This document shows positions 8,332-19,075 of a stretch of DNA of 64,000 nt, in pieces. The position numbers and the translations under genes are program-made. Below the pieces are notes generated by a model. That model ran no database searches, was not told where the DNA came from, and was given only the letters and a program-made list of their open reading frames with translations. Where the stretch lies: positions 38,052-102,051 of the forward strand of contig JAIUNL010000018.1 of NCBI GenBank assembly GCA_020161835.1, given 5' to 3'. Positions within the stretch are counted from its first letter, which is position 1. The number at the start of each line of letters is the position of its first letter. Origin of the DNA: Bacteroidota bacterium (lineage in GTDB: Bacteria; Bacteroidota; JABWAT01).

Positions 8332-10587
8332 ATGGGACTATTTGGTACAATTTTACTTGCAATTACTCAACTATCCTCAACAGCCGGTATAACCGGCGAA
8401 CCATCCGGGAACAATCCGGGTCCTCAATCCTTCTCGCCGGTATTCAGTCCGGTTCTTGTTTTATCGCCAACCTCTGATGTTATAGATATTGATGGAAATC
8501 TTGATGAACCCGCCTGGCAATTAGCTGCCCGGGCAGATAATTTCACAGAAAACTGGCCGAAAAATCTCATTCAACCGTTAGTTGGCACACACGCACTTTT
8601 AACCTATGATAAAAACAATTTATACATTGCATTTATAGCAGAATCGTTCCACTCACAAACCAGAGCAACCCTTAGAGACCGTGATGAAATATTTTCTGAC
8701 GATTACATGGGAATTTTACTTGATACTTACGGAGATGCTTCCTGGTACTATGAATTCTTTGTTAATCCGCTCGGTGTACAGGGAGATTTGGTTGCGACCA
8801 GTAATGGTGAAGATGCCGGAGCCGATTTTATTTTTCATTCTCAAGGGAAAGTAACTGAATCGGGTTACCAGATTGAACTTGCAATTCCGTTTACCAGCCT
8901 GAGATTCCCTGATACTGAAGAACAAATCTGGAAAGCGACCATCTGGCGGGATCATAAAGCTGAAAGCCGCCGGAGATACAGCTGGGCAGCAATTGATCAG
9001 GATAAACCCTGTTTCCCCTGCCAGTTTGGAACCATACGTGGAATCCGGGATATCAACCGGCCAAGTGCAGTTGAAATCCTTCCCTATTTTATAACCAATC
9101 AGGCCGGAGCTAAAAATGATGCCGGAAGATTTAGAAACGATCCGGTAAAAGGTGAAGTTGGATTCAGTACCAAATACATGGCAACCCCGGAGCTAACTGC
9201 TGAAATCTCTGTAAATCCTGATTTCAGTCAGATTGAATCTGATGCTGAACAAATTGATGTGAATAATAACTTTGCATTGAATTTTCCCGAAAAGCGTCCC
9301 TTTTTTCAGGAAGGAAGTGATCTTTTTTCCACCCCTGCATCTATAATTTATACCCGAAGTATTAACGATCCCGATTTTTCAGCCAAACTAACCGGAAGAA
9401 CCGGGAAAATGAATTTTGTCTATCTTGCTGCAAGAGACGCAAATACCCCATACATGATTCCTACAGAGGAAAGAACTTTATTTGCTGCCGGGCAAAATAG
9501 TTTTTCGAATATATTAAGGGGAAAGTATGCATTTGATGATGGAAAATATATCGGAACCGTATTTACCAACCGGATTAATGAATCGAACGGTTATAATATT
9601 GTTGGCGGTATTGATGGCTCTTATAGGTTTTGGGAGTATTACTCAATAAATGCGCAGGGGCTTTTCAGTAAAACCCGGGAACCGAATGACACGTTAATGA
9701 CACCCGCAGATGATTTCACCAATCTTGTTTTTGACAAAAAACATGATACCCGGTTTAATGGTGAGACTTTTGAAGGACTGGGGCTCATTACTAATTTCAA
9801 CAGGTACTCAAAATATTACAATTTCGAATCTCAGTTCATTCATGCCGGAAATGCATTCCGTGCAGAAAACGGATTTATTGACAGAAGTAATTACAACCAG
9901 TGGTATTTTTGGAACCGGTACAATTTCTATCCTGATATTTCTTTTGTGAATCAGATTGGACCCGGTTTTATCACAGGCCAGATCCATAATCTTGATGGAG
10001 TTCTAAAGGATGAATGGCTGGCGTTCTTTTTAAACTTTGATTTTGCAGCCCAGACTAATTTCCGGGTTGAATATATGATCAACAACGAACGTTGGGCAGG
10101 GAAATGGTTTGGTCAGAAAAATAGGTGGGAGTTTAATTTTTCAACGGCATTCAGTCAATATCTTTCAGTAAATTTATGGGCTGAAACTGGTCGTTTTATC
10201 CGCAGAAACAGATCAGCGCCTGATGTTGGAGATGGGATCAATACTGGCTTTTTTCTGTCTGTGAAGCCAACTGACCAATTGATAATTGAACCAGGTCTTG
10301 ACTATGCTGAGCTTAATAAAGACAACGGACCTGCCTATTTTGCAGGATATGTTTTCAGGACCCGGATTAAATATCAGTTTACCAGAGAACTCTCGGCAAG
10401 ATTTATCTTACAGTATAATCAGTTTGATGATGTATTTTCTGCAGAACCACTTGTAAGTTATAAACTTAATCCGTTCAGCGTATTTTATATAGGTGCTTCA
10501 AGTCAGTTGGAATACATGCCAAACAGAGAATACCAACAGTCCTCACGTCAGTATTTCATGAAATTTCAGTATCTATTTTCAACTTGA
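8332..10587 (+). CDS. DUF5916 outer-membrane protein with CBM9-like domain
   Basis: The 751-residue protein begins with a weak secretion signal, followed at about residues 45-215 by a CBM9-like beta-sandwich ('DIDGNLDEPAWQLA', 'DDYMGILLDTYGD', 'YQIELAIPFTSLRF'). It continues as a long beta-rich DUF5916 region ('INPDFSQIESDAEQIDVNNNFALNFPEKRPFFQEG' type segment) predicted to form an outer-membrane barrel ending in an aromatic-containing strand (MKFQYLFST). Such proteins are widespread in Bacteroidota and often sit near carbohydrate or peptidase genes; the substrate is unknown. It is apparently monocistronic, and a long hairpin follows at 10607-10650. Confidence 0.8.
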   Translation: MGLFGTILLAITQLSSTAGITGEPSGNNPGPQSFSPVFSPVLVLSPTSDVIDIDGNLDEPAWQLAARADNFTENWPKNLIQPLVGTHALLTYDKNNLYIAFIAESFHSQTRATLRDRDEIFSDDYMGILLDTYGDASWYYEFFVNPLGVQGDLVATSNGEDAGADFIFHSQGKVTESGYQIELAIPFTSLRFPDTEEQIWKATIWRDHKAESRRRYSWAAIDQDKPCFPCQFGTIRGIRDINRPSAVEILPYFITNQAGAKNDAGRFRNDPVKGEVGFSTKYMATPELTAEISVNPDFSQIESDAEQIDVNNNFALNFPEKRPFFQEGSDLFSTPASIIYTRSINDPDFSAKLTGRTGKMNFVYLAARDANTPYMIPTEERTLFAAGQNSFSNILRGKYAFDDGKYIGTVFTNRINESNGYNIVGGIDGSYRFWEYYSINAQGLFSKTREPNDTLMTPADDFTNLVFDKKHDTRFNGETFEGLGLITNFNRYSKYYNFESQFIHAGNAFRAENGFIDRSNYNQWYFWNRYNFYPDISFVNQIGPGFITGQIHNLDGVLKDEWLAFFLNFDFAAQTNFRVEYMINNERWAGKWFGQKNRWEFNFSTAFSQYLSVNLWAETGRFIRRNRSAPDVGDGINTGFFLSVKPTDQLIIEPGLDYAELNKDNGPAYFAGYVFRTRIKYQFTRELSARFILQYNQFDDVFSAEPLVSYKLNPFSVFYIGASSQLEYMPNREYQQSSRQYFMKFQYLFST

Positions 10588-10606
10588 GATGGTGAAAAAA
10601 CAAGGA

Positions 10607-10650
10607 TAAATTAAGGGGCACTTCGACTCCGCTCAGTGACCCTTAATTTA
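10607..10650. repeat. 11-bp perfect stem enclosing a CTTCGACTCCGCTCAG-type repeat
   Basis: TAAATTAAGGG (10607-10617) and CCCTTAATTTA (10640-10650) are exact inverted repeats. The 22-nt loop contains the widely dispersed CTTCGACTCCGCTCAGTGA motif. It lies between two convergent genes and may serve as a terminator. The motif recurs in altered form at 60252 and 61091. Confidence 0.65.
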
Positions 10651-10689
10651 ACTCTTACTCCCCGTCATAAAATCCTTACCATCCCGAAG

Positions 10690-13299
10690 TTAATTCGGGA
10701 CCTTTGCTTCGCTTGGCTTATCACTTACCACTAATTTTTTGTCTTCCATATCTACAACTTCTTTAGAAACCGGTAAAAGTCTGATCTGCTCAGCCGGAAG
10801 ATTCAACAACCCCGCAATTAAAACATACGGGTTTACTGTTGCACCTGAGTCATTGGCTTTTACTCTGATGCAAAGTTGCCCGTTATCCACCCAAACTTTT
10901 GCAATATTATCTTCTAACTGGATGGGTTTTTCACGATTGATCACTGTACGGTTCAGCAGCCCAAGTTCAAACTGATTTACAATCTGGCTGAAATCAATAC
11001 CCTCAACACTGCCCTTAAACCGGTAATCTGCACTTTTTATTGTTGGCATTTTCGAATTTGGCATTTCACGGATGGAAATCACTTCCATTCCCTCTGGCAA
11101 AATATCAGTAAATTTTTTCGCCCACTCCTGCAAGCTTCCTGGCAATTCATCACGAAGCTGAATCACGAAAATCTCACTGTGAGATTCCATCCCAAGGGGG
11201 AGCGCACCCACATTTTTAATGATCGGCCGTTGGTTGAAACCCTGAGTGTAATGAAACCTGATTTTAAGCCGGCGAAGTGCTTTCTCAAAAATCTCAATAG
11301 TAACGTGATGGGCCAGATATTTTGCAAGTCCTTCTTTTTTGAAAATAATCTGGTAATGGCGGATGGAATATTGTTTCATCCGCCGGTCGGCAACCAACTG
11401 TTTAACATCATCAAAACCAAGATTTTTAACATGGTACTTTTCCGGAGCCGGCGATAACTTGATATCTTCGTAATTGCCCGGAATACCACACTTCTGGCAA
11501 TCACCCCATTTACAATCGGGAATGGGCTCTGCTGATTCTTCAAAAGCTTTTTTATACTCAGCTTTAAGATAACTTTTTGAAGTTCCGGCATGAATAAAAT
11601 CCCAGGAAAAAACTTCATCCAGTTCACGGGTTTCATAAATCCGATTTATGTCATACCCGAACTGATTCCATATTTCAAGCCATTGATCGTGTTTAAATCC
11701 TTCAGAGAACGATTCAAAAATCATTCCCCTCTGGTAAGCTTCATAAATCATGGCAGACTGACTGCGATCACCGCGGGAGTAAAAAGCTTCAACCTGTGCA
11801 AGTTCCCAGTCTGACCAGGTAATCTTAACACTCCGGTTTCCCCTGAAATATTCTCTGACATAATTGATGTGTTTCATGGTTTTTTCACGTTCCATAAACC
11901 CAACCCACTGAAACGGAGTAACAGGCTTAGGAACAAAAATACCAATACTCGGGTGAACGGTATTAAACGGACTGTACTTCCTTCCAATTTTAACCAGCCC
12001 TTCAATCAGTCCGCAAAAAGCTTTCATATCCTCCATATTTTCAGACGGGAGTCCAACCATTGTGTACAATTTGATATTGTGAAAGCCGTTTTTAAAAACA
12101 CTTTCTGCAGCATCGTACATATCCTGATCAGAAATCGTTTTATTTATGATTTTCCTGATGCGTTCTGAGCCGGTTTCCGGGGCAAATGTTGCACTGTGAG
12201 CATTGCTCATTGCACCCACTTTTTGAGCAAGAGCCTGTCCGTAACTGTTCGCACGAAGAGAAGGAAGTGAGAGATCAACACCTTCAAAATCATCATCCTG
12301 AAGCAAATAATTTGTAACGGTTTCAGCCTGACCATAATCGGCTGTTGAAAGACTTAAAAGGCCTACGGTTCTTTCACCGGTCGCAGCCAAACCTTCTTTT
12401 GCCAGGTCAATCACATCATCTGCATTGAGCTCACGGTTGGGGCGATACCAGTAACCTGCCTGACAAAACCGGCAACCTTGTGTACACCCTCTCATAACTT
12501 CCACTGAAAACCGGTCATGAATCAGGTTCATATTCGGGACCACATTTTTCACCGGATAATCGTCTTTATTCAGAACTTCAACCCAGTGTCTTTTTATTCC
12601 TTTTGAATACTTGTATGAACCCTTTGCCCCATCAAAATCAGGGACAAATTCACCTTTATCATTCTTCGTCACGTCAAGCAGAACCGGGACGTAAACGCCT
12701 TTTAATTCGGCAAGTTTTGTAAGAATTTCAAGTTTAGACTGACCTGAACGTCTTCCTTCACCAATAATACGGAGAATCTTTACTGCCAGAATTTCACCGT
12801 CGCCTATTACAAAAAGATCATAAAAATCTGAGACTGGCTCTGGGTTTGCCATGCACGGACCACCACCAATTACGAACGGATCAGAATCAGCCCGATCACG
12901 GGAAAAGGCTTTTAATCCTGCAAGTTCAAGTAAAAATGGAACATTGGTAAAATTCAACTCAGTTTGGAGGGAAATACCGATAGCTGAAAAGGAACTTATC
13001 GGACTGTGGCTTTCAAGAGAATAAAGCGGAATATCATGTTTTTTCATTTGCTCTGCCATGTCAAGCCATGGTGCAAAAGCTCGTTCTGCAGAAAGATCAG
13101 ATTCCCGGTTGATCAGGTGGTACAACACTTTTGTACCATTATGAGACATTCCGATTTCATAAACATCCGGAAAAACCAATGCCATTGAGGCTAATACCTG
13201 ATCCTGGTTTTTTCTGATTTGATTGGCTTCACCACCAATGTAACGTCCAGGATTTGTAACATTTGGGAGAATCCGGTCCAACTTCTCAGTAAAATTCAT
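10690..13299 (-). CDS. Radical SAM protein of the TIGR03960 type fused to DUF2344
   Basis: The 869-residue protein has an N-terminal B12-binding-like region without the usual cobalamin His motif, a radical SAM core with the cluster motif C272-x3-C276-x2-C279 ('RGCTQGCRFCQ'), and a C-terminal DUF2344 domain from about residue 645 ('YSIRHYQIIFKKEGLAKYLAHH', 'QGFNQRPIIKN', 'LPLGMESHSEIF'). The fused TIGR03960-DUF2344 form is common in bacteria and often lies near ribosome or RNase genes; its reaction is unknown. Cysteines in 'DCKWGDCQKCGIPG' may bind an additional cluster. Monocistronic on the minus strand. Confidence 0.85.
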   Translation of the reverse strand: MNFTEKLDRILPNVTNPGRYIGGEANQIRKNQDQVLASMALVFPDVYEIGMSHNGTKVLYHLINRESDLSAERAFAPWLDMAEQMKKHDIPLYSLESHSPISSFSAIGISLQTELNFTNVPFLLELAGLKAFSRDRADSDPFVIGGGPCMANPEPVSDFYDLFVIGDGEILAVKILRIIGEGRRSGQSKLEILTKLAELKGVYVPVLLDVTKNDKGEFVPDFDGAKGSYKYSKGIKRHWVEVLNKDDYPVKNVVPNMNLIHDRFSVEVMRGCTQGCRFCQAGYWYRPNRELNADDVIDLAKEGLAATGERTVGLLSLSTADYGQAETVTNYLLQDDDFEGVDLSLPSLRANSYGQALAQKVGAMSNAHSATFAPETGSERIRKIINKTISDQDMYDAAESVFKNGFHNIKLYTMVGLPSENMEDMKAFCGLIEGLVKIGRKYSPFNTVHPSIGIFVPKPVTPFQWVGFMEREKTMKHINYVREYFRGNRSVKITWSDWELAQVEAFYSRGDRSQSAMIYEAYQRGMIFESFSEGFKHDQWLEIWNQFGYDINRIYETRELDEVFSWDFIHAGTSKSYLKAEYKKAFEESAEPIPDCKWGDCQKCGIPGNYEDIKLSPAPEKYHVKNLGFDDVKQLVADRRMKQYSIRHYQIIFKKEGLAKYLAHHVTIEIFEKALRRLKIRFHYTQGFNQRPIIKNVGALPLGMESHSEIFVIQLRDELPGSLQEWAKKFTDILPEGMEVISIREMPNSKMPTIKSADYRFKGSVEGIDFSQIVNQFELGLLNRTVINREKPIQLEDNIAKVWVDNGQLCIRVKANDSGATVNPYVLIAGLLNLPAEQIRLLPVSKEVVDMEDKKLVVSDKPSEAKVPN

Positions 13300-13456
13300 T
13301 CAATTTCTTTCTAAGTTCATTATTTACCTAAAAGTACAAATCGGGTAAATTAATTCCGAATGAAAGGAAAGAAGAGTAAAAACTGAAGATAAAAGATAGA
13401 GGATTGGAATTAACGGGAGGTTAGATGAAAGAAAATGTAGTTTTATGGAATGATAT

Positions 13457-15976
13457 TTACTTATTAAGCTGTGCTGCAATTTTTGAATAAAGGTTCTCAG
13501 GTTTGAAGGGTTTACTGATGTAATCATTCATTCCAAAACCGAGAGCAAGTTCTCTGATGTCTGACGTTGCTTCAGCGGTAAGTGCAATTATCGGTACAGA
13601 TTGATTGAACTCCCTGATTGCCCGGGAGGCTTCATATCCATCCATAACCGGCATCTGAAGATCCATCAAAATCAGATCATATTTATTGTTTTTCACCAAA
13701 TCAACAGCAATCTCGCCATTTTCAGCCACTTCTACGACGGTATCCCACCTTGCCAGAAACTTTTGGGCAATTTTAACATTCAGGGCATTGTCTTCAACCA
13801 GAAGAATTTTTGCAAAATCCAGGCTGTGAACGAGTTCAACCTCTTTCTTTTTATTCTCAATTTGCGGTTCAAGCGCAATCGGAAGTCTGACCCTGAAGAA
13901 AAAGCGGGACCCTTGTCCCATTGTACTTGACACATGAATCTCACTATTCATCAGCATAATAAGACGTTGGGCAATAGCAAGACCGAGACCTGTTCCACCA
14001 AATTCCCGGGTTATTGATGAACTGGCTTGAGTAAACGTATCGAAAATCCGTTCAAGTTTTTCCTTTGCAATACCAATTCCGGTATCCTCAACTCCTACGA
14101 AAAAAACTGCATCTGATGCAGTCCATTTTTCAATATGAACCGACAGGATAACCGATCCCTTAGCAGTGAACTTGATTCCGTTACTGAGCAGATTCCCGAT
14201 AATCTGACCCATTCGAACAGGATCCCCAATAACCATTTCAGGCATAACTGGATCAGCTTCAAAAACCAGATCCAGATTTTTTTCAGATGCCCGCGGCACA
14301 AAAGATTTTATCAGGTTCTGACAAATTTCTTTAAAATTGAATGGCATTTTTTCAAGATCAATTTTATTTGCTTCGATTTTACTGAAATCCAAAATATCGT
14401 TAAGAAGAGCAAGCAGATTTTCAGCCGAAAATTTTAAAATATTCAGATTTTCAAGCTGGTCTGGACGAGGATTTTCTCTGAGCAACAACTGAGACATGCC
14501 AATTACCCCATTCATAGGGGTTCTGATTTCATGGCTCATAATGGATAAAAACCTTGATTTTGCAATGGTAGCCTGTTCAGCAGCTTCCTTTGCCTGAATC
14601 AATAAAATTTCAGTTCTGGCTTTTTCGTCAATCTCTTTCTGAAGATTTTCGTTGATCACCTGAAGTTGCCTGTTTGTTAGCTGAATCTGTTGGTTGGCTT
14701 CCCTGAGTGATTTGGCCTGGATTTCAATTTCAGTGTTTTGTCTTTGAATTTCCTGGTTTTTTTGGTTCAGTATCTGGTTGGTTTTTCTTCTGCTGTTATT
14801 GGTTCGCAGCAAAATAAATACGAGAATCAATGTCAGAGAAAGACCGGTAATAACCGAAATAACCACAATTCGCTGTCTTTTTATTTCAGTCTGATTCAGT
14901 TCATTATCTTTTAAAAGAAGTGCAATCTGAGATTTTTGCTGCTCTTCCTGAAAATTTTCAAGCAAAGTCTGAATTCGGGTTGCTCTGTCTCTTGAAAAAA
15001 CAGAATCCTTCATTTTCGAATTGAGTAAAAGAGTCTGATAGGCATTACTAAAATTACCCATCTGGTAGAAACATTCATGCAAAACAGCCGTTGCCTTTCT
15101 GATCAGAGAAAGTGATCCGATCTTTTTAGCAACAACTAATCCCTTTTCACCATTCTGAATGGCAACCTGGTACCGCCCTTGTTTTTGATGTACGATGGCA
15201 ATACTGATTGAAGATTCAGCAAATCCGGGTAAATCATTCAGACTCGCCCGGATTGAGGCAGCCTGTTCAAGAATTTTGAGAGCCTCAGTATACTTGGCCT
15301 CTTCAGTTAAAAGCTCACCTGTTTTGTTCAGACAAACAGCCATCTGTCCAAAATCACCAAGTTCCTCTCTGATATCCCCAGAAAGTTTGTAAAATTTGTA
15401 AGCCTCAGCATATTTCTTCTGTTGCTGATAAACTTCTCCTAAACGGATTGCAGAATAAGCACGACCCTGTTCATTTTTGCTTCTGGTAAAAACAGTCATT
15501 GCCCTGGTTATATACTCAATTGCTTTTCCTGACTCACCCTGAATTTTATAAATTTCACCAATATTGTTGTTGGCGTAACCAATTTCAGTAAAGATTGAAT
15601 CTGTTTCGGCAATTTTAAGAGCTTCAATAAAATTTTCCAGGGCCTTCGGATAGTTTTCTTTATTCCGAAACGCAATGCCGGTATAGTTGTAAGAAGTAGC
15701 TAAACCCCGAGTAAAATCAAGTTTTCTGGCAATTTCTCCTGCTTTTTTTGCATAAAGGATAGAAAGTCCCGGATTTGAATTCCGAAGTTCCCATGCATTT
15801 TGATTCAGGATTCTGACGGCTGAGGTATCTGCGGATTTAATCCCGAGCTGACTTAAAAGAGTATCTGAAGGTTGGTTTTGTGCCCGCCCTTTTTCTGTTA
15901 AAGAAAAAAGAGAAGTCAAAATCAGCACGAGAAATAATGTGGGTTTAAATTTCATTTTTAGGTTTGTTAACATCAA
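13457..15976 (-). CDS. TPR-containing hybrid sensor histidine kinase / response regulator
   Basis: The order of domains in this 839-residue protein is: signal peptide; seven or so tetratricopeptide repeats to about residue 340 ('[24 protein letters not shown]' pattern); one membrane segment ('[19 protein letters not shown]'); a coiled coil; HisKA with phospho-acceptor in '[10 protein letters not shown]'; an HATPase domain with '[11 protein letters not shown]' and 'GGTGLGLAI'; and a C-terminal receiver domain with the aspartate in '[13 protein letters not shown]' and Lys in 'ISKPF'. Periplasmic TPRs with an internal receiver are typical of Bacteroidota. An alternative start at 15955 (MKFKPTLFL) gives a more compact signal peptide. 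No output DNA-binding domain is present, so it must relay phosphate elsewhere. Confidence 0.88.
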   Translation of the reverse strand: MMLTNLKMKFKPTLFLVLILTSLFSLTEKGRAQNQPSDTLLSQLGIKSADTSAVRILNQNAWELRNSNPGLSILYAKKAGEIARKLDFTRGLATSYNYTGIAFRNKENYPKALENFIEALKIAETDSIFTEIGYANNNIGEIYKIQGESGKAIEYITRAMTVFTRSKNEQGRAYSAIRLGEVYQQQKKYAEAYKFYKLSGDIREELGDFGQMAVCLNKTGELLTEEAKYTEALKILEQAASIRASLNDLPGFAESSISIAIVHQKQGRYQVAIQNGEKGLVVAKKIGSLSLIRKATAVLHECFYQMGNFSNAYQTLLLNSKMKDSVFSRDRATRIQTLLENFQEEQQKSQIALLLKDNELNQTEIKRQRIVVISVITGLSLTLILVFILLRTNNSRRKTNQILNQKNQEIQRQNTEIEIQAKSLREANQQIQLTNRQLQVINENLQKEIDEKARTEILLIQAKEAAEQATIAKSRFLSIMSHEIRTPMNGVIGMSQLLLRENPRPDQLENLNILKFSAENLLALLNDILDFSKIEANKIDLEKMPFNFKEICQNLIKSFVPRASEKNLDLVFEADPVMPEMVIGDPVRMGQIIGNLLSNGIKFTAKGSVILSVHIEKWTASDAVFFVGVEDTGIGIAKEKLERIFDTFTQASSSITREFGGTGLGLAIAQRLIMLMNSEIHVSSTMGQGSRFFFRVRLPIALEPQIENKKKEVELVHSLDFAKILLVEDNALNVKIAQKFLARWDTVVEVAENGEIAVDLVKNNKYDLILMDLQMPVMDGYEASRAIREFNQSVPIIALTAEATSDIRELALGFGMNDYISKPFKPENLYSKIAAQLNK

Positions 15977-16039
15977 ACAGTAAAGTTGAAGAAAAAGGAA
16001 TCAAATTACAACGATTCATTTTTGATGGGGTTAACTCCG

Positions 16040-17005
16040 TCACTTTTTCTTTTTCCACACACCCCAGAAAAAGTCGGATTCAATGTTTCCGGCGGATAAC
16101 AATTTTTCTTCTTCATTAATAACCAGCCGAACAAATTCATGACCTTTGTTCAAAAAATTCCCTCCAATTTCATCAAAAAGAGGTTGTAGAAGTGTTCCCC
16201 CGTAATTTTTCACAACGACCCGTTCAAATGAGTCTGTCATTGACATTCGGATTGATTCAGAATCAGGCGCCTCTGAAGGATCTGAAAGCCACATGGTGAG
16301 TACCCCCGGCCGGTAAACTTTTTTCTTTACCCCTCCACCTCTAAAAGTCCGGAGTTCAGAAGGAATTTCAATCAGGAGCCGGTTAATTGCTTCAAGTTGA
16401 TTTTTATGCCACTGAAACCGGTTAGGGCCGGCATACTCGTTTAAAACCAGAAATCCACCGGGTTTGAGTAAATTTTTTGCTTTTTCAACTGCATCTGAAA
16501 CAGGATCGAAGTGGTGGAGTGCTCCTTCAAATATAATAACATCAACTTTTTCAAGTATTTTATCATCAGATAAAAACTCTGCAACCCGAAAGTTCAAGAT
16601 ATTTCCCAGGTTTTCAGATTGTGAATGATGAGTTGCTGCGAAAATTCTTTCCGGGCTCAAATCAATGGCTTCAAGTTTTGAGAATATTCCGGTTTTCGCC
16701 CATTCAATTTCTGCCGTTCCTGTTCCGCAACCAACCGAAAGTCCGGTTAATTTATCTTTCCCGGCAAGGAAAGTTTCGGCAATCCAGATTCTAGGGCTGA
16801 GTTCAGGATCACCTGTTACTTTAAAATTCCAATGAGACTGAATCTGCGGCAAATCCCAGCAGTTTAAAACCGGTGAACTTGTGTGTGACCATGAGGCCTG
16901 AACACGGTTTGCCCCGGGTATAAGTTTCGACAAAAGTTGCCGGCCTTTACCCTGCCTGATTTTTCTGACCAGTTTTCTTACATCATTCCAGTGAACCCAG
17001 GCCAT
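16040..17005 (-). CDS. Class I SAM-dependent methyltransferase
   Basis: The 321-residue enzyme has a Rossmann methyltransferase core: motif I 'LSVGCGTGTAE' near residue 90, the acidic strand 'LEAIDLSPERI', 'VIFEGALHHFDP' and 'KNLLKPGGFLVLNEY'. The C-terminal part ('DPSEAPDSESI', 'YGGTLLQPLFDEIGGNF') matches a subgroup often found in polysaccharide clusters. It starts directly after the bioA stop codon with no gap, so it is cotranscribed with bioD-bioA. That placement suggests BioC, but the N terminus and size differ from classical BioC, so a biotin role is only inference. Confidence 0.75.
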   Translation of the reverse strand: MAWVHWNDVRKLVRKIRQGKGRQLLSKLIPGANRVQASWSHTSSPVLNCWDLPQIQSHWNFKVTGDPELSPRIWIAETFLAGKDKLTGLSVGCGTGTAEIEWAKTGIFSKLEAIDLSPERIFAATHHSQSENLGNILNFRVAEFLSDDKILEKVDVIIFEGALHHFDPVSDAVEKAKNLLKPGGFLVLNEYAGPNRFQWHKNQLEAINRLLIEIPSELRTFRGGGVKKKVYRPGVLTMWLSDPSEAPDSESIRMSMTDSFERVVVKNYGGTLLQPLFDEIGGNFLNKGHEFVRLVINEEEKLLSAGNIESDFFWGVWKKKK

Positions 17006-18322
17006 TTAAACCGATTCTTTCAATATCCAGTCCAGCGATTCCAGAATGAGATCGTGAATCTTCCCAAGGTTTTCAATTGAGATACAATAAGGCGGAAGGA
17101 TATAAACAGTATTGCCAAGCGGTCTGAGAAGTACGCCTTTTTCCAGATAAAAATCATAAAGTTTTGGTCCGATTGCTGAGAAATATCCTCCGTCCGGATT
17201 TTTAATCTCGACTGCAAAAATGGTTCCCTGAATTCTGGCATCTGCAACCAGAGGATGATTTTGATATTCGTTCAATCTTGACTGGTGTAAGCTTTCGATT
17301 GCAGCTATTTTGTCAAGCGTTCTCTCTTCTTCAAACACATCAAGAGATGCATTTGCTGCTGCGCAGGCAATCGGATTAGCTGTGTAGGAATGTCCGTGGA
17401 AAAAAGCTTTTAACCGATCATCACTTAGAAATTGTCCGTAGATTTCTTCGGTACACATGGTAATGGACATGGGAAGGAATCCGCCAGTAAGTCCTTTAGA
17501 GAGACAAACGATATCCGGCATCACGTTTTCATGATTGCAGGCGAACCATTTTCCGGTCCGGCCAAATCCTGTCATAATTTCATCAGCGATCAGATGAATC
17601 CCATATTTTGAAGTCAGTCTTCTGATTTCGGAAAGTGCACCCGGTGCCCACATCAGCATTCCTGAGGCGCCGTGAACCAGCGGTTCCACAATTATCGCCG
17701 AAACTGACTCATGATGAAACTCCAGATAAGACATCAGCGAATCGAGACAGTATTGTTTATGATCTTCACCTGAGGGGCCAGATTCTGCAACCGGGGATGG
17801 CATTCTCACCACTTCAAATAAAAGTGAATTAAACGGAGCCGTCCAGACAGATCTTTCACCAACCGACATTGCACCAAGAGTATCACCATGATAAGCATGT
17901 TCAAGCGCAATAATCTGATTTCGTTTTTTATTTCCCTGATTCACCCGGCTTTGAATCGACATTTTAAGTGCAACTTCAACCGCCGTACTTCCGTCATCAG
18001 AAAAAAAGGAACGGGTAAGATGATTTTGCCAGAGTTCAGAAAGCCGTTTACTTAATTTGGCAGCAGGTTCGTGAACGAATCCGGCAAAAATTACCTGTTC
18101 GAGGGTTTTTGCCTGATTGGCAATGGCTTCTGCAATTTTTGGATGTGCATGTCCGTGAAGGGTTACCCACCAGGACGAAATCCCGTCAATTAACCGGGTT
18201 CCATCCTCAAGAAAAAGATATTCCTTTTCTCCGCGGATTACCGGAAGTGGTGCCGGAGCAGTTTTCATCTGTGTAAACGGGTGCCAGATATGATTCCGGC
18301 CATCTTCAATCCAGTTGTTCAT
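17006..18322 (-). CDS. bioA: Adenosylmethionine-8-amino-7-oxononanoate aminotransferase
   Basis: BioA makes 7,8-diaminopelargonate from KAPA using S-adenosylmethionine and PLP. The 438-residue product begins with the typical 'IWHPFTQMK' and 'ISSWWVTLHGHAHP' (substrate-binding Trp-Trp). It has 'LIADEIMTGFGRTG' with the PLP aspartate, and the Schiff-base lysine in 'CLSKGLTGGFLPM'. Length and motif order are standard. Its start overlaps the bioD stop by 4 nt. Confidence 0.95.
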   Translation of the reverse strand: MNNWIEDGRNHIWHPFTQMKTAPAPLPVIRGEKEYLFLEDGTRLIDGISSWWVTLHGHAHPKIAEAIANQAKTLEQVIFAGFVHEPAAKLSKRLSELWQNHLTRSFFSDDGSTAVEVALKMSIQSRVNQGNKKRNQIIALEHAYHGDTLGAMSVGERSVWTAPFNSLLFEVVRMPSPVAESGPSGEDHKQYCLDSLMSYLEFHHESVSAIIVEPLVHGASGMLMWAPGALSEIRRLTSKYGIHLIADEIMTGFGRTGKWFACNHENVMPDIVCLSKGLTGGFLPMSITMCTEEIYGQFLSDDRLKAFFHGHSYTANPIACAAANASLDVFEEERTLDKIAAIESLHQSRLNEYQNHPLVADARIQGTIFAVEIKNPDGGYFSAIGPKLYDFYLEKGVLLRPLGNTVYILPPYCISIENLGKIHDLILESLDWILKESV

Positions 18323-18954
18323 GATTTAAATAAAGTTTGATCAAAGAAATTGTTAAAAATATCAAGAAGTATTTGCCTGTCTGGTGACTGATTCATAACC
18401 GGAATCCAACCAGAAACAGAAATTCCTGAAAATTGCTCAATGGTCAGCCGGTTATCTTTGTTTTCTGGCCCATTCAAAATGATGCTGTGGATTGGAATTT
18501 GTCTGGACTTCAGACTTTCAACCGTTAAAAGTGTGTGATTAATGGTACCAAGTTGAGTTGAGGCCACAATTATGACCGGCAATCCTGCTTTTTTAAACCA
18601 GTCAATCTGAAGGACTTTTCTGTTCAATGGGACCATAACACCACCAGCACCTTCTACAATCCAATTCCTTCCACCAAAATCTGGGAGATGGAAATCATCC
18701 AAACTTATGGTGATGTTTTCAAGTTCCGATGAAAAATGTGGAGAAGCCGGGAATTTTAGTCTGAATCGTTCCGGAAAAATATCGTCAGAATTGCAACCCG
18801 AAACCCGGAGCACAAATTCTGAATCTGTTTCTTCTTCAAGTCCAGACTGAACCGGTTTCCAGTATCTGGCGTCCAAAGCGGCAACCAAAAGTGAGGAAGC
18901 AACTGTTTTTCCAATGCCGGTATGAGTTCCGGTAATCATGTAGTGATGTGTCAT
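18319..18954 (-). CDS. bioD: ATP-dependent dethiobiotin synthetase
   Basis: BioD closes the ureido ring of dethiobiotin from diaminopelargonate, CO2 and ATP. The 211 residues contain the P-loop 'GTHTGIGKTVAS' near the N terminus, 'YWKPVQSGLE', the Mg-binding/loop motif 'VEGAGGVMVPL', and 'STQLGTINHTLLT'. It is the first gene of the bioD-bioA-methyltransferase operon and is divergent from the lipoprotein operon starting at 19076. No bioF or bioB is in the window. Confidence 0.92.
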   Translation of the reverse strand: MTHHYMITGTHTGIGKTVASSLLVAALDARYWKPVQSGLEEETDSEFVLRVSGCNSDDIFPERFRLKFPASPHFSSELENITISLDDFHLPDFGGRNWIVEGAGGVMVPLNRKVLQIDWFKKAGLPVIIVASTQLGTINHTLLTVESLKSRQIPIHSIILNGPENKDNRLTIEQFSGISVSGWIPVMNQSPDRQILLDIFNNFFDQTLFKS

Positions 18955-19075
18955 AGATCAAAAATAGGTCGTCAAACTGGGAATTTCACCTTTAAAGGCA
19001 ACCTTTTAAATACCCCGCCGTAAAAAGACGAAGACATTGCCCACAGGCAACAACGAACGATTAATGAGGTTGACC

